A stretch of DNA of 51,095 nucleotides, from assembly GCA_036504075.1 (NCBI GenBank), contig DASXVX010000045.1, forward strand, positions 1 to 51,095, written 5' to 3'. The position numbers were made by a program, and so were the translations under genes. Below the pieces are notes generated by a model. That model worked only from the letters and a program-made list of their open reading frames with translations, was not told the origin of the DNA and searched no databases. The DNA is from DASXVX01 sp036504075. Its GTDB lineage: Bacteria > Bacillota > Sulfobacillia > Symbiobacteriales > Symbiobacteriaceae. Of this stretch, positions 43,767 through 51,095 are shown piece after piece. How positions within the stretch are numbered: the first letter of the stretch is position 1; the number at the start of each line of letters is the position of its first letter.

Positions 43767-46700
43767 TCACCTCCTCACGGGGCCGGTACCTTCGGCCCGC
43801 TTGACGTTACAGACAAAAGCCTTGAACTCGGGAATGTTCGTGTTGGCGTCGCCGAAATGCGGCGTCAAGAGGTTGGCGGAATCGCCGGTGAACATGCCCT
43901 TGTAACCCCAGTGCCACGGCATGCCGACCACATCGGTCTCCTTGCCGTGAACCTTGATGGCCTTCATGCGGGCGGAGACCATGGCCGGCGCGGTGACTTC
44001 GCCGCGCACGGTGGAGACGGTGACCCGGTCGCCGTTCGCCACGCCCAGCTTGGCCGCCAGCGACTCGGACAGCTCCACGAACATGTCGGGCATCATTTCG
44101 CCCAGCCACGGCGTGTTGCGGGTCATGATGCCGGACTGCCAGTGCTCGGTGAGCCGGTAGGTGGTGCAAACGTACGGGTAGTTCTTGTCGCCGAACTCCG
44201 CCCGCTGGCCGAAATCGCCCTTGCCCGAGATGGTAATCGCGGGGTTGAACTGCCGCTTGGAGAACTTGTTGGCGAAGAGCGACTCCACCGGTTCGTAGTG
44301 CTCAGGCAGCGGACCGTCCTTCAGGCTGCTCGCGTTCCACAGGAGTCCCTTGGCCTCGGCGTTCATGATGAACGGATTGGCGGCGGAGGTCTCCGGCTTG
44401 ATCATGGAGCCGTCGGCGTTTTTCCAGCCGAAATCCGGGACGTCCTTGTTGACCCACTTTTCGCCGTCCCAGGCGATCAGCGGCCGCTGGGGATCCCACG
44501 GCTTGCCGGCGGGATCGGCGGCGCAGCGGTTGTACACGATGCGCCGGTTGGCCGGCCAGGCGAAGGACCAGTTGAGATTGCTGCCCAGGCCGCCCGGCTC
44601 GTCCTTGGTCCGGTTCTTACAGGCCGGCTTGTCGGCGTCCTGGTAGTAACCGGAGAAAATCCAGCAGCCGCAGGCGGTGGTGCCATCGTCCTTCAGACTG
44701 GCGAAGCCGGGGACCAGCTTGCCGTCGGCGACGGTGGTGCCGTTGATCTCCATGGCGACTTTTTCGGCGGACGGCTCGTCGTCGCCGTAGCTCCAGTTCA
44801 GCTTCAGGATCGGGTCGGCCATGACGCCGCCGGCGGCGTATTCCTTCTTGATCGCCTTGAACAGCCGGTCCGCGATCCAGAGGTCGTCTTTGGACTCGCC
44901 CAGGGGTTCGACTGCCTTCCAGCGCCACTGAATCCAGCGGCCGGAATTCGCCACGGTGCCCTGCTTCTCAAAGGAGGCCGCGGCGGGCAGCAGGAAGACT
45001 TCGGTCTTGATGTCGGCGGGGTTGACGCCCGGCCGGTTCCAGAAGCCGGCAGTCTCCGTTTCGAACAGGTCAACCGCGACGAGGTACTCCAGCTTGGCGA
45101 GCGCCTCCCGGGCCTTGTTCTGGTTCGGACCGCCCACGGCGACGTTCTGGCCCCAGGCAAAGAGGCCCTTGACCTCGCCTTGCCCCATGGCTTCGAAAAT
45201 CGACATGTGGGTATGGTCGCGGGCGTCCAGCTTCGGCAGCCACTCGTAGCAGAAGTCGTTCGCCTTGGTGGCGGCGGCGCCCCACCAGGACTTCAGCATC
45301 GAGGCCATGAACTTGGGCCTGTTGGTCCAGTAACCCGCCTTGGGCGTCGACTCATTGTACTTTGCCAGCGTCGGGTGGGCCGCCGCCGTCGGGTACGGCA
45401 TGTAGCCGGGCAGGTTGTTGTAGAGCAGGGCCATGTCGGTGGAGCCCTGCACGTTCGACTCGCCGCGCTGGGCGTTCACGCCGCCGCCGGGGATGCCAAT
45501 GTTGCCCATGAGCAACTGCAGGATCGCAATGGCCCGGACGTTCTGCGAGCCGTGCGTCGACTGGGTGATGCCCATGGCGTACAGGATCATGCCGGCCTTG
45601 TCGGCCTTGCCGGTCGCACAGAAGGTTTCAGCTACCTTCTGGAAGTCCGCCTCGGTCATGCCGCACGTGTCGGAGACCATTTTGGGCGTGTACCGGGCGT
45701 AGTGCTTCTTCATAAGCTGCAGCACGCACAGCGGGTCTTCCAGCTTGGCGTCAAGCTTGTACTTGCCGTCGGCGTCCTTCTGGAACTGCCAGGACTTCGT
45801 GTCGTACTTGACCTGACCGTCGGTGGACTCGGCGGCGCCGGAGAAAAGGCCGTTCACGTCGTCGAACTTGACGCCCGGGTCCACCAGGAACGACGCGTTG
45901 GTGTAGGCCGCTACGTACTCCTTGAAGTACTTATCGTTCGAAAGGGCGTAGTTGAGGATGCCGCCCAGGAGGGCGATGTCGGTGCCCGGCCGGATGGGGA
46001 CGTAAATGTCGGCCATGGCTGCCGTGCGGTTGAACTTGGGGTCGATCACGATCAACTTGGCGCCCCGCTCTTCCCGGGCCCGGTCGATCCACCGCATGGC
46101 CATGGGATGGTTCTCGGCGGGGTTCGCGCCGATCGCGATGACCACATCGGCGTTCTTGTAGTCGATCCAATGGTTCGTCATGGCACCCCGACCAAAGCTG
46201 GCGGCCAGACCGGCCACCGTGGAGGAGTGTCAGAGACGTGCGTGGTGCTCAATCCGCACCACGCCCATGGCCCGCCACATTTTCTGGAGCAGGTAGTTTT
46301 CCTCGTTGTCCAGCGCCGCCGACCCGATGTGAGCGATTGCAAAGGTCCGGTTGACGGGGACGCCCGCCTTGTCCTTTGGCTCGAAGGTAGCGTCGCGGGT
46401 CTTCTTCACGCGCTGGGCGATCTGGGTCAGCGCCCAGTCCCATTCCTTCTCTTCCCACTTATCGGAGCCAGGGGCCCGGTACTTTACCTTCAGCTGCCGG
46501 TTCGGGTTGGGTACGTACTTGCCGCTTTTGGGGTCCATGATCTGCCGCAGGTTCATGACCGAAGCACCCTTGGGGCACAAAGCGCCCTCGTTGATCGGGT
46601 GGTCCATGTCGCCCTGAGCGTTCACCAGTTCCCCGTTCTTCGAATAGAGACTGATTCCGCAACCGACACCGCAATACGGGCAAATCGTTTTGGTCTCCTT

Positions 46701-46838
46701 GGTGCCGTCGAGCTTGGTGCCGCCGTCAGCAGCATCCGCCACACCGACGTCGATGCCCACCAGCGGGAGGAGACTACCGGCAACGAGCGAGCGCTTGAAC
46801 AGGTCACGCCTGGTCAAGGTCAAACAAACCACCCCCAT
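43767..46838 (-). CDS. fdhA: selenocysteine-containing respiratory formate dehydrogenase catalytic subunit
   Basis: 1023 residues if the UGA at 46230-46232 is read as Sec203. Oxidises formate to CO2 outside the membrane. A Tat signal TRRDLFKRS is at residues 9-17. The 4Fe-4S cluster uses Cys53, Cys56, Cys60 and Cys88 (CPYCGVGC...CPKG). The Sec context is HHARL-U-HSSTVAGLAASFGRGAMTNHW, equivalent to the FDH-N site. The MGD-binding domains and the C-terminal TYRLTEHWQSG...MPWHWGYKG are intact, so this is one gene, not two fragments. The start is uncertain: ATG 46838 lacks an upstream site, and TTG 46823 or 46817 would fit the internal GGGGGTGG. Confidence 0.94.
46200..46218 (-). promoter_or_regulatory. 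bacterial SECIS hairpin
   Basis: On the minus strand the stem GGTGGCC/GGCCGCC (one G-U pair) carries loop GGTCT and starts 11 nt after the UGA codon (46230-46232). The spacing and the GGUCU loop match the SelB-binding SECIS of E. coli formate dehydrogenase genes. Confidence 0.88.
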
Positions 46839-46963
46839 GGACGACTAGGGACCGGGCCGATACTAGTGCGGGTATGTGTGGGCGGCGTCATTAGTGAGGC
46901 CGATTTCGTTTATAACCCGACTAATAACCCGTAATTACCATAGCAAGGCCAACTGGGCTTGGA

Positions 46964-46981
46964 GAATAGACCGGTCTATTC
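46964..46981. promoter_or_regulatory. perfect 18-bp palindrome, probable repressor operator
   Basis: GAATAGACCGGTCTATTC, of TetR-operator type (AATAGACCGGTCTATT core). It would cover about +4 to +21 of the inferred fdh promoter start at about 46984. Confidence 0.65.
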
Positions 46982-46990
46982 CTTGTCGCC

Positions 46991-46996
46991 TTAGTA
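46991..46996 (-). promoter_or_regulatory. candidate extended -10 element of the fdh operon
   Basis: Minus strand TGGTACTAA. If this is the -10, transcription starts near 46984, and the nearest FNR/CRP-type site is centred exactly at -41.5. The match to TATAAT itself is poor (3/6), as is common at activator-dependent promoters. Confidence 0.4.
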
Positions 46997-47017
46997 CCAA
47001 GGCGTTATGGCATGAAT

Positions 47018-47033
47018 TGTGAGCGGATTCACA
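47018..47033. promoter_or_regulatory. FNR/CRP-type site 1
   Basis: TGTGAGCGGATTCACA, a perfect TGTGA-N6-TCACA dyad, the form recognised by Bacillus Fnr and by CRP. Centre 47025.5. Confidence 0.75.
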
Positions 47034-47047
47034 AACGGCTGGCGAAA

Positions 47048-47063
47048 TGTGATGGGTTTCACA
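47048..47063. promoter_or_regulatory. FNR/CRP-type site 2
   Basis: TGTGATGGGTTTCACA, perfect TGTGA-N6-TCACA dyad, exactly 30 bp (three helical turns) from site 1. Confidence 0.75.
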
Positions 47064-47091
47064 TACTTAGGGCCTTTGGGTCATTTGTGAT

Positions 47092-47107
47092 TGTGAATTC
47101 CTTCACA
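47092..47107. promoter_or_regulatory. FNR/CRP-type site 3
   Basis: TGTGAATTCCTTCACA, perfect TGTGA-N6-TCACA dyad, 44 bp from site 2; an extra TGTGA half-site lies at 47086-47090. Confidence 0.75.
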
Positions 47108-47154
47108 CCCATCTTTTGGTGTAGGGCAAACGGGCCATTTACGGCAATAAAGAA

Positions 47155-47188
47155 GTTCCGGCGTCCGCTGAGGTGCGAACGCCGGAAC
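47155..47188 (-). terminator. terminator of the two-component system genes
   Basis: GTTCCGGCGT/ACGCCGGAAC 10-bp stem, followed on the minus strand by TTCTTTATTG. It separates the response regulator gene from the fdh control region. The rest of the 382-base gap (46839-47220) holds the regulatory sites listed separately. Confidence 0.8.
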
Positions 47189-47220
47189 AAGTTTGTTATG
47201 CTCTTAACGAGACCCGGTCG

Positions 47221-47862
47221 TTAAAGCCAGCCGCGGGCGCTGGCCTGGATGGCTGCTTCCACCCGGTTTTTCACGTCGAGCCGGTGGAGAATCTCGCCCA
47301 CGTGGCCTTTGACCGTGTTCTCCGAGAGGCCGAGTTGTTCGGCAATCTCGCGGTTGGAGTGGCCTTGCGCCACCAACCGGAGAATGGAAAGCTGCTGTAC
47401 GCTGAGCGGCGCTTCGGACCGGTCCGAGACCGGCGAGCCGCCCCGGACCTTGGCCATGAGCAACGTCGCCACCTTGGGATCGATAACCGCCTCACCCCGG
47501 ATTACGGCCTGGATGTGCTTTTTCAGCTCCATGCGCTCCACGTCCTTGATCACGTAGCCGTGGACGCCGGCCTTCAGGCACTCAACCACGATTTTCTCGT
47601 CGGCAAAGGTGGTCAGCGCCAGGACTTTGATGCCGGGGTGCTCCGCGAGTATGACCCGGGCGGCGTCGACGCCGGTCATGCCGGGCATCTGCAGGTCCAT
47701 GAGGATCAGGTCCGGCTTCAGTTTTCGGGCCTGTTCAATCACTTCGTGGCCGTTGGTGGCCTCGCCGACGACGAGGAGGTCTTCGCCCGTCAGTACCGCC
47801 TTGAGTCCTTCACGGACGATGCTGTGATCGTCGCAAATCAGGATGCGGATGATATCAGGCAT
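47221..47862 (-). CDS. NarL/FixJ-family response regulator
   Basis: 213 residues. The receiver domain (residues 1-120) has the acidic pair in ICDD, the phospho-acceptor Asp in DLILMDLQMPGM (about residue 56) and the Lys in VIKD. The C-terminal LuxR helix-turn-helix is intact (LVAQGHSNREIAEQLGLSENTVKGHVGEILHRL). It overlaps the kinase gene by 8 bp. It is next to the fdh operon, so redox or respiratory control of fdh is plausible (inference). Confidence 0.93.
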   Translation of the reverse strand: MPDIIRILICDDHSIVREGLKAVLTGEDLLVVGEATNGHEVIEQARKLKPDLILMDLQMPGMTGVDAARVILAEHPGIKVLALTTFADEKIVVECLKAGVHGYVIKDVERMELKKHIQAVIRGEAVIDPKVATLLMAKVRGGSPVSDRSEAPLSVQQLSILRLVAQGHSNREIAEQLGLSENTVKGHVGEILHRLDVKNRVEAAIQASARGWL

Positions 47863-48778
47863 GTCTCGCAGCTCCTCTCAGGGGTATGCCGGCGGTGACG
47901 ATGAGCCCGCATTCGTCGCCAGGCAGGAGGGTGAGCGTGCCGCCCAACCGCTCCGACCGGCTCTCCATGCCTCGCAGGCCCAGGTGAGCCCCGCCCTTGC
48001 GAAAAGTTTCACGAACATCTTCGGGCAGCCCTTTGCCATCGTCCTGAACGACAGCGACAACGCTTTCAGGCTGCACCCGGATGGAGACCAGCACGCTGGA
48101 AGCGCCGGAATGCCGGCGCACGTTGACCAGCGCTTCCCGGACAATCTGGTACAACGCATCGGTCACATCCGGCGGCAGCAGTTGCAGATCACCGAAGGTC
48201 CGCAGATGTCCGACGATGCCGGCGCTCTCGAGCTCCTTGAGCAGATTCGTAACCGCCAGCCGGAGTTGGCCGGCTTCCACGGGGCCGGAGGAGAGGGCGA
48301 AAATCGACTCCCGGACTTGACGGAGACCGGTGGAGGCCATATGCTTCAAGCGCTCCAGGTCAGGCCGCAGTTGCTCGTCCTGGTCGACATGTGTGATCAG
48401 CCAGTCTGCGGTGAGTCCCAGCCCGAAGAGCGTCTGGGCCACCCGGTCATGCAGGTCCTGGGCGATGCGGATCCGCTCCAGGGCGACCCACTCACTGCGG
48501 GAAGCCGTATCCAGGTCTCGCTTCAACTGGTCCAGCCGGGCCAGCACTACGGCGTTTTCGCTGGCACTGTGGTCGCTCCGGATGGCGTGCTGCAGCAGGG
48601 CGCCGGCGATGGCCGTCATGGCGGCCAGTTCGCCCCGGGCGGGGCTGTCCGCCGGCGTGCCCGCCAGTTCCGATTCCAGCCGGTCAAACGTCGCTTTCAG
48701 AGCCCGGGTGTCGTGTGCGTGGACCGCAAGGTCCAGGGCAACATCGGCCAGCCGACTGGCGGGGGGCGTATGATCCAT
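47855..48778 (-). CDS. sensor histidine kinase, NarX/DegS type (HisKA_3)
   Basis: 307 residues. A helical N-terminal region (about 1-130) leads to a HisKA_3 dimerisation domain with the phospho-acceptor His in ERIRIAQDLHDRVAQTLFGLG, then an HATPase with the N-box IVREALVNVRRHSGAS and G1 VVQDDGKGLPED, plus GLRGMESRSERLGG. No membrane helix, so it is cytosolic. ATG 48778 follows GGGGGTGA by ten bases; a longer frame to 48937 begins in unlikely sequence. It pairs with the overlapping response regulator gene. Confidence 0.9.
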   Translation of the reverse strand: MDHTPPASRLADVALDLAVHAHDTRALKATFDRLESELAGTPADSPARGELAAMTAIAGALLQHAIRSDHSASENAVVLARLDQLKRDLDTASRSEWVALERIRIAQDLHDRVAQTLFGLGLTADWLITHVDQDEQLRPDLERLKHMASTGLRQVRESIFALSSGPVEAGQLRLAVTNLLKELESAGIVGHLRTFGDLQLLPPDVTDALYQIVREALVNVRRHSGASSVLVSIRVQPESVVAVVQDDGKGLPEDVRETFRKGGAHLGLRGMESRSERLGGTLTLLPGDECGLIVTAGIPLRGAARHA

Positions 48779-49048
48779 AAGTCTAGCGGTCACCCCCTGT
48801 AAGGGTTGTTCATCCTCGCCCGGCTGCAGGGGCCGGGCCTGGTTCGAAGGTTGGGGTATAGGGTCCGACCGGTGGCAGCATGGCCTTTTTGGGTTGCGTA
48901 GAAAGTATTGCCTTAGCGGACGGCGAATCATAAACACGTGGTCCGGAGACTCCGATAGCGTCTACTTATACACAGAGGCCGATAGCTTCCTCCATTACCT
49001 ATCATTCATCGTGTGAATTATAGCCCGCCAGAAGAGGGGTGTCCAGTT

Positions 49049-51070
49049 GTGCGTCCGCGTTTGCCGCTAATTGTGAAACTTATAGCCGTTCTAGTTTGCG
49101 TCGTGGCGGTGCCCACGTTTGCCCTCGTGGGCGGCAGTCTTTATTTGCAGCGCACGATTCGCGCAGATGCCCAGCAGAAGGTGGATGCCACCCTTGATCT
49201 GGCCATTAACATGGAAGAGAGCCTGATTAACGAGCGGCTGCAGGCGATGGAACACGTGGCCGCAGCGGTGGCGAACGACCGGAGCGTGGTGGCCTCCACG
49301 GCACTCTCGGACGGCAAGCCGGATCTGACCAGGTTCACCCAGTTCTACCCGACGGCGAAGATGCTGGTGGTGGTCAACCGGGAGGGCACGGTTCTGGGCC
49401 GGGCCTCGTCCGCCCATGCCGGCGACCTGCTCCGGCTGAACGGCCTCGTCCCGAAGGCGATGGCGGAAGACACGGCTCTGGCTTATCCAAGCCTGATTGA
49501 GCCGGCCGAACTCAAGTGGGAAAGCCAGCAGATTCGCGACCAGGTCTCCATGGTCGTTCGGCGTACCAGTCGCTCGACCGACCCGCGCGTGGGTACGAAG
49601 CTGGAGACGGCGCTGGCCCTGGTGGGCGTTTTCCCCATTCACGGCCCGGACGGCGCCGTTTCGGGAGCGGTGGTCGCGGCCGACATTATGAACCGGGATT
49701 TCAGCATCGTCGACGAGGTGGCCCGGCGGTCGCCGCCGGGCGTGCCGCTCTTCGCCACCATCGCCCTGGACGGCATCCGGGTGACGACCAACGTGAAGCT
49801 GACGGACCCGACGGACCCGGGCGGAATCCCTACGGACCAGCGGGCCCTGGGCACGGTCTACGCCGACGAAGTCGTGGGCGCCCTGCGGCAAAACCGGGAA
49901 TACCGGGGCCGGGCGCCGGTGGTGGACCAGTGGCAGCGGACGATCTACCACCCCTTGCGGGACTTCCAGGGCCAGGTGATCGCCGGACCATACGTGGGCA
50001 TTCCGGAAGCGTACTTCACGGCCACCGACAGCACGGTGACCCGCTCCATCGGCATCGTACTGTCGACCGTGGCGGTCGGCCTGGCGCTGGCGTTTGCCCT
50101 GGTGCTGTGGTGGGCCTGGGTGAACATCATCAGGCCGATTCGCCGGTTCGGCGAGCAGGCCCACGCCCATAGTCTTCAGGCCGCACCGCAGCACGAGAGC
50201 GCCGACGAAATCGGCGCCCTGTCCGGAGCGCTGGGCGAGCTCATGAGCCACACAAGCGAATCGGCCCGGGCGGTGGAGGCCCGGGCCGGGCAAGTAGACG
50301 AGGCCATCGGGACGCTGCAGGAAGCCATCGCCGGGACGGTCGAGGACACGGCCCGGGCCTTGGCCGCCGCCAACGGCACGCTTCAGGTCTCCCGAGAACT
50401 GCAGGTCGGCGCCGGTCAGATGGCGGGGCGGCTGAAACAGCTCTCCGACGCCATCGCGGCCGTAACCGACGGCGCCAGGCGGCAAGGGCGCTCGGTCCAG
50501 TACACCGGCAAGGTTGCAGCCGAAATCGCCGTGGCCTTGCAGGACTCCCGGGAGCGGGTGGACCGGGCGATTGAAGGCACCGGCACGCTCACGGACGCGG
50601 CGCGGAACTGTCTGAAGCGGGTGGCGGAGTTCACGGCGGGCATTTCCATCCTCCAGCAGGGGCTGCATGAGGGCCAGGACGGCGCCATGGCCCTCCTGCA
50701 CGACCCGTCGGACCTGCTGGTCAGCGTGGCGGTGACGTCGGAGCGCGTTGCCGAAGAGGTCCGGCTCCTGGCCCTGACCATTCAGGAGAACCAGGCGCGT
50801 CTGATGTTCATCAAAGAAGAGATGGTGCGGGTCACGAGTGTGGTGGAAGCAACGGCGGACAAGACGCACCAGGCTGGTGCCACCGCCGGGACGGTGACGG
50901 ACTGGATGGAGCGCATGGTAGCCGGCGCCCAGTGGATGGCGGCGGACGTGGAGACCACCCACGGTTCGGTGGAGGCGATGGTTGCCGCGAACGGCGAGCT
51001 GCAGGAACTGGCCACCCGGGTTGAGGACCGGGTCCGGGAGTTGAGAGCCCTCGCCGAGAACCTGAAATAA
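49049..51070 (+). CDS. methyl-accepting-type receptor with Cache domain and degenerate signalling region
   Basis: 673 residues. One membrane helix at about 8-33, an extracellular Cache-like sensor (about 35-335: LVVVNREGTVLGRASS, GVFPIHGPDGAVSGAVVAADI), a second helix (IGIVLSTVAVGLALAFALVLWWAW), a HAMP region (IIRPIRRFGEQ), then a long coiled coil. The canonical MCP tip motif is absent; only a vague trace (EEVRLLALTIQENQARL) remains, so coupling to CheA/CheW is doubtful. GTG 49049 has GAGGGGTG upstream. It is divergent from the kinase gene. Confidence 0.8.
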   Translation: MRPRLPLIVKLIAVLVCVVAVPTFALVGGSLYLQRTIRADAQQKVDATLDLAINMEESLINERLQAMEHVAAAVANDRSVVASTALSDGKPDLTRFTQFYPTAKMLVVVNREGTVLGRASSAHAGDLLRLNGLVPKAMAEDTALAYPSLIEPAELKWESQQIRDQVSMVVRRTSRSTDPRVGTKLETALALVGVFPIHGPDGAVSGAVVAADIMNRDFSIVDEVARRSPPGVPLFATIALDGIRVTTNVKLTDPTDPGGIPTDQRALGTVYADEVVGALRQNREYRGRAPVVDQWQRTIYHPLRDFQGQVIAGPYVGIPEAYFTATDSTVTRSIGIVLSTVAVGLALAFALVLWWAWVNIIRPIRRFGEQAHAHSLQAAPQHESADEIGALSGALGELMSHTSESARAVEARAGQVDEAIGTLQEAIAGTVEDTARALAAANGTLQVSRELQVGAGQMAGRLKQLSDAIAAVTDGARRQGRSVQYTGKVAAEIAVALQDSRERVDRAIEGTGTLTDAARNCLKRVAEFTAGISILQQGLHEGQDGAMALLHDPSDLLVSVAVTSERVAEEVRLLALTIQENQARLMFIKEEMVRVTSVVEATADKTHQAGATAGTVTDWMERMVAGAQWMAADVETTHGSVEAMVAANGELQELATRVEDRVRELRALAENLK

Positions 51071-51081
51071 AGCCTAAAGTC

Positions 51082-51095
51082 GGGGGGGGGGGGGG
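51082..51095. other. homopolymer of 14 G at the window end
   Basis: Fourteen consecutive G after the receptor gene. No biological role is supported; it is probably an assembly or read-end artefact, or a slippery tract. Confidence 0.6.

Noticed and set aside
46230..46838. A 202-residue N-terminal fragment and a separate 816-residue gene for formate dehydrogenase (frameshift or pseudogene)
   Set aside because: The break is a lone in-frame UGA at the known Sec position with a SECIS hairpin, so it is one selenoprotein gene.
43695..46934. 1079-codon open frame on the plus strand across the fdh genes
   Set aside because: Antisense shadow of fdhA/fdhB with low-complexity His/Arg/Val-rich composition.
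47014..47033. Similarity of AATTGTGAGCGGATTCACAA to the lac operator
   Set aside because: Only the left half matches; the site is better explained as one of three TGTGA-N6-TCACA dyads in the same region.

Overview
The window looks like a chromosomal segment from a high-GC, probably thermophilic, spore-former-type Firmicute of the Symbiobacterium kind. This is inferred from GC-rich coding sequence with strong GGAGG ribosome binding sites, a T-box in front of glyQS, and the Bacillus/Clostridium core order recO ... glyQ-glyS ... ppsR ... dnaG-sigA, combined with S-layer-type proteins. No rRNA, tRNA, CRISPR array or intact insertion sequence was recognised.

Region 1 (1-9.3 kb): after the 3' end of a CARDB-like protein gene comes a complete bacterial microcompartment (BMC) operon under a SorC-type regulator. 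It has PduL, CoA-acylating aldehyde dehydrogenase, two hexameric, one tandem (trimeric) and three pentameric shell proteins, an RpiB homologue, and a long protein joining an encapsulation peptide, a flavoprotein-like domain and deoxyribose-phosphate aldolase (DeoC). This matches the sugar-phosphate-utilising (SPU) BMC class. The inferred route is deoxyribose-5-phosphate to acetaldehyde plus glyceraldehyde-3-phosphate, then acetyl-CoA, then acetyl phosphate. No alcohol dehydrogenase is present, and the RpiB lacks the catalytic Cys of E. coli RpiB.

Region 2 (9.3-22.4 kb): mostly small membrane, secreted and housekeeping genes: a 25-residue membrane microprotein, DUF1294, a methyltransferase divergent from a LysR regulator, an MgtC/DUF4010 membrane protein with a homopolymer frameshift, a repeat-rich secreted protein, recO, a secreted GH26-like protein, a DUF2157/GDYXXLXY pair, YchJ, an HpaI-type aldolase and a double GNAT acetyltransferase. 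Two copies of an undescribed structured dispersed repeat occur here (3.93-4.16 and 15.54-15.79 kb).

Region 3 (22.4-33.9 kb): the core block: T-box-controlled glyQ-glyS, a DUF1189 protein, the PPDK regulatory protein and pyruvate phosphate dikinase, then dnaG and the major sigma factor.

Region 4 (33.9-39.8 kb): a YiiX-like cysteine peptidase with a membrane partner, a CcdA-like thiol transporter, DUF4342, an SLH-anchored surface protein and a class A beta-lactamase-fold hydrolase.

Region 5 (39.8-51 kb): a respiratory formate dehydrogenase operon on the minus strand: fdhD, a short AOR-like Fe-S protein, an NrfD-type membrane subunit, an Fe-S subunit and a Tat-exported catalytic subunit. The catalytic subunit has an in-frame UGA followed by a good bacterial SECIS hairpin, so it is a selenoprotein. 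Its upstream region carries three perfect TGTGA-N6-TCACA sites and one perfect 18-bp operator-like palindrome. A NarL-type two-component pair lies upstream and a degenerate methyl-accepting-type receptor is divergent from it. The window ends in a run of 14 G, probably a contig end.
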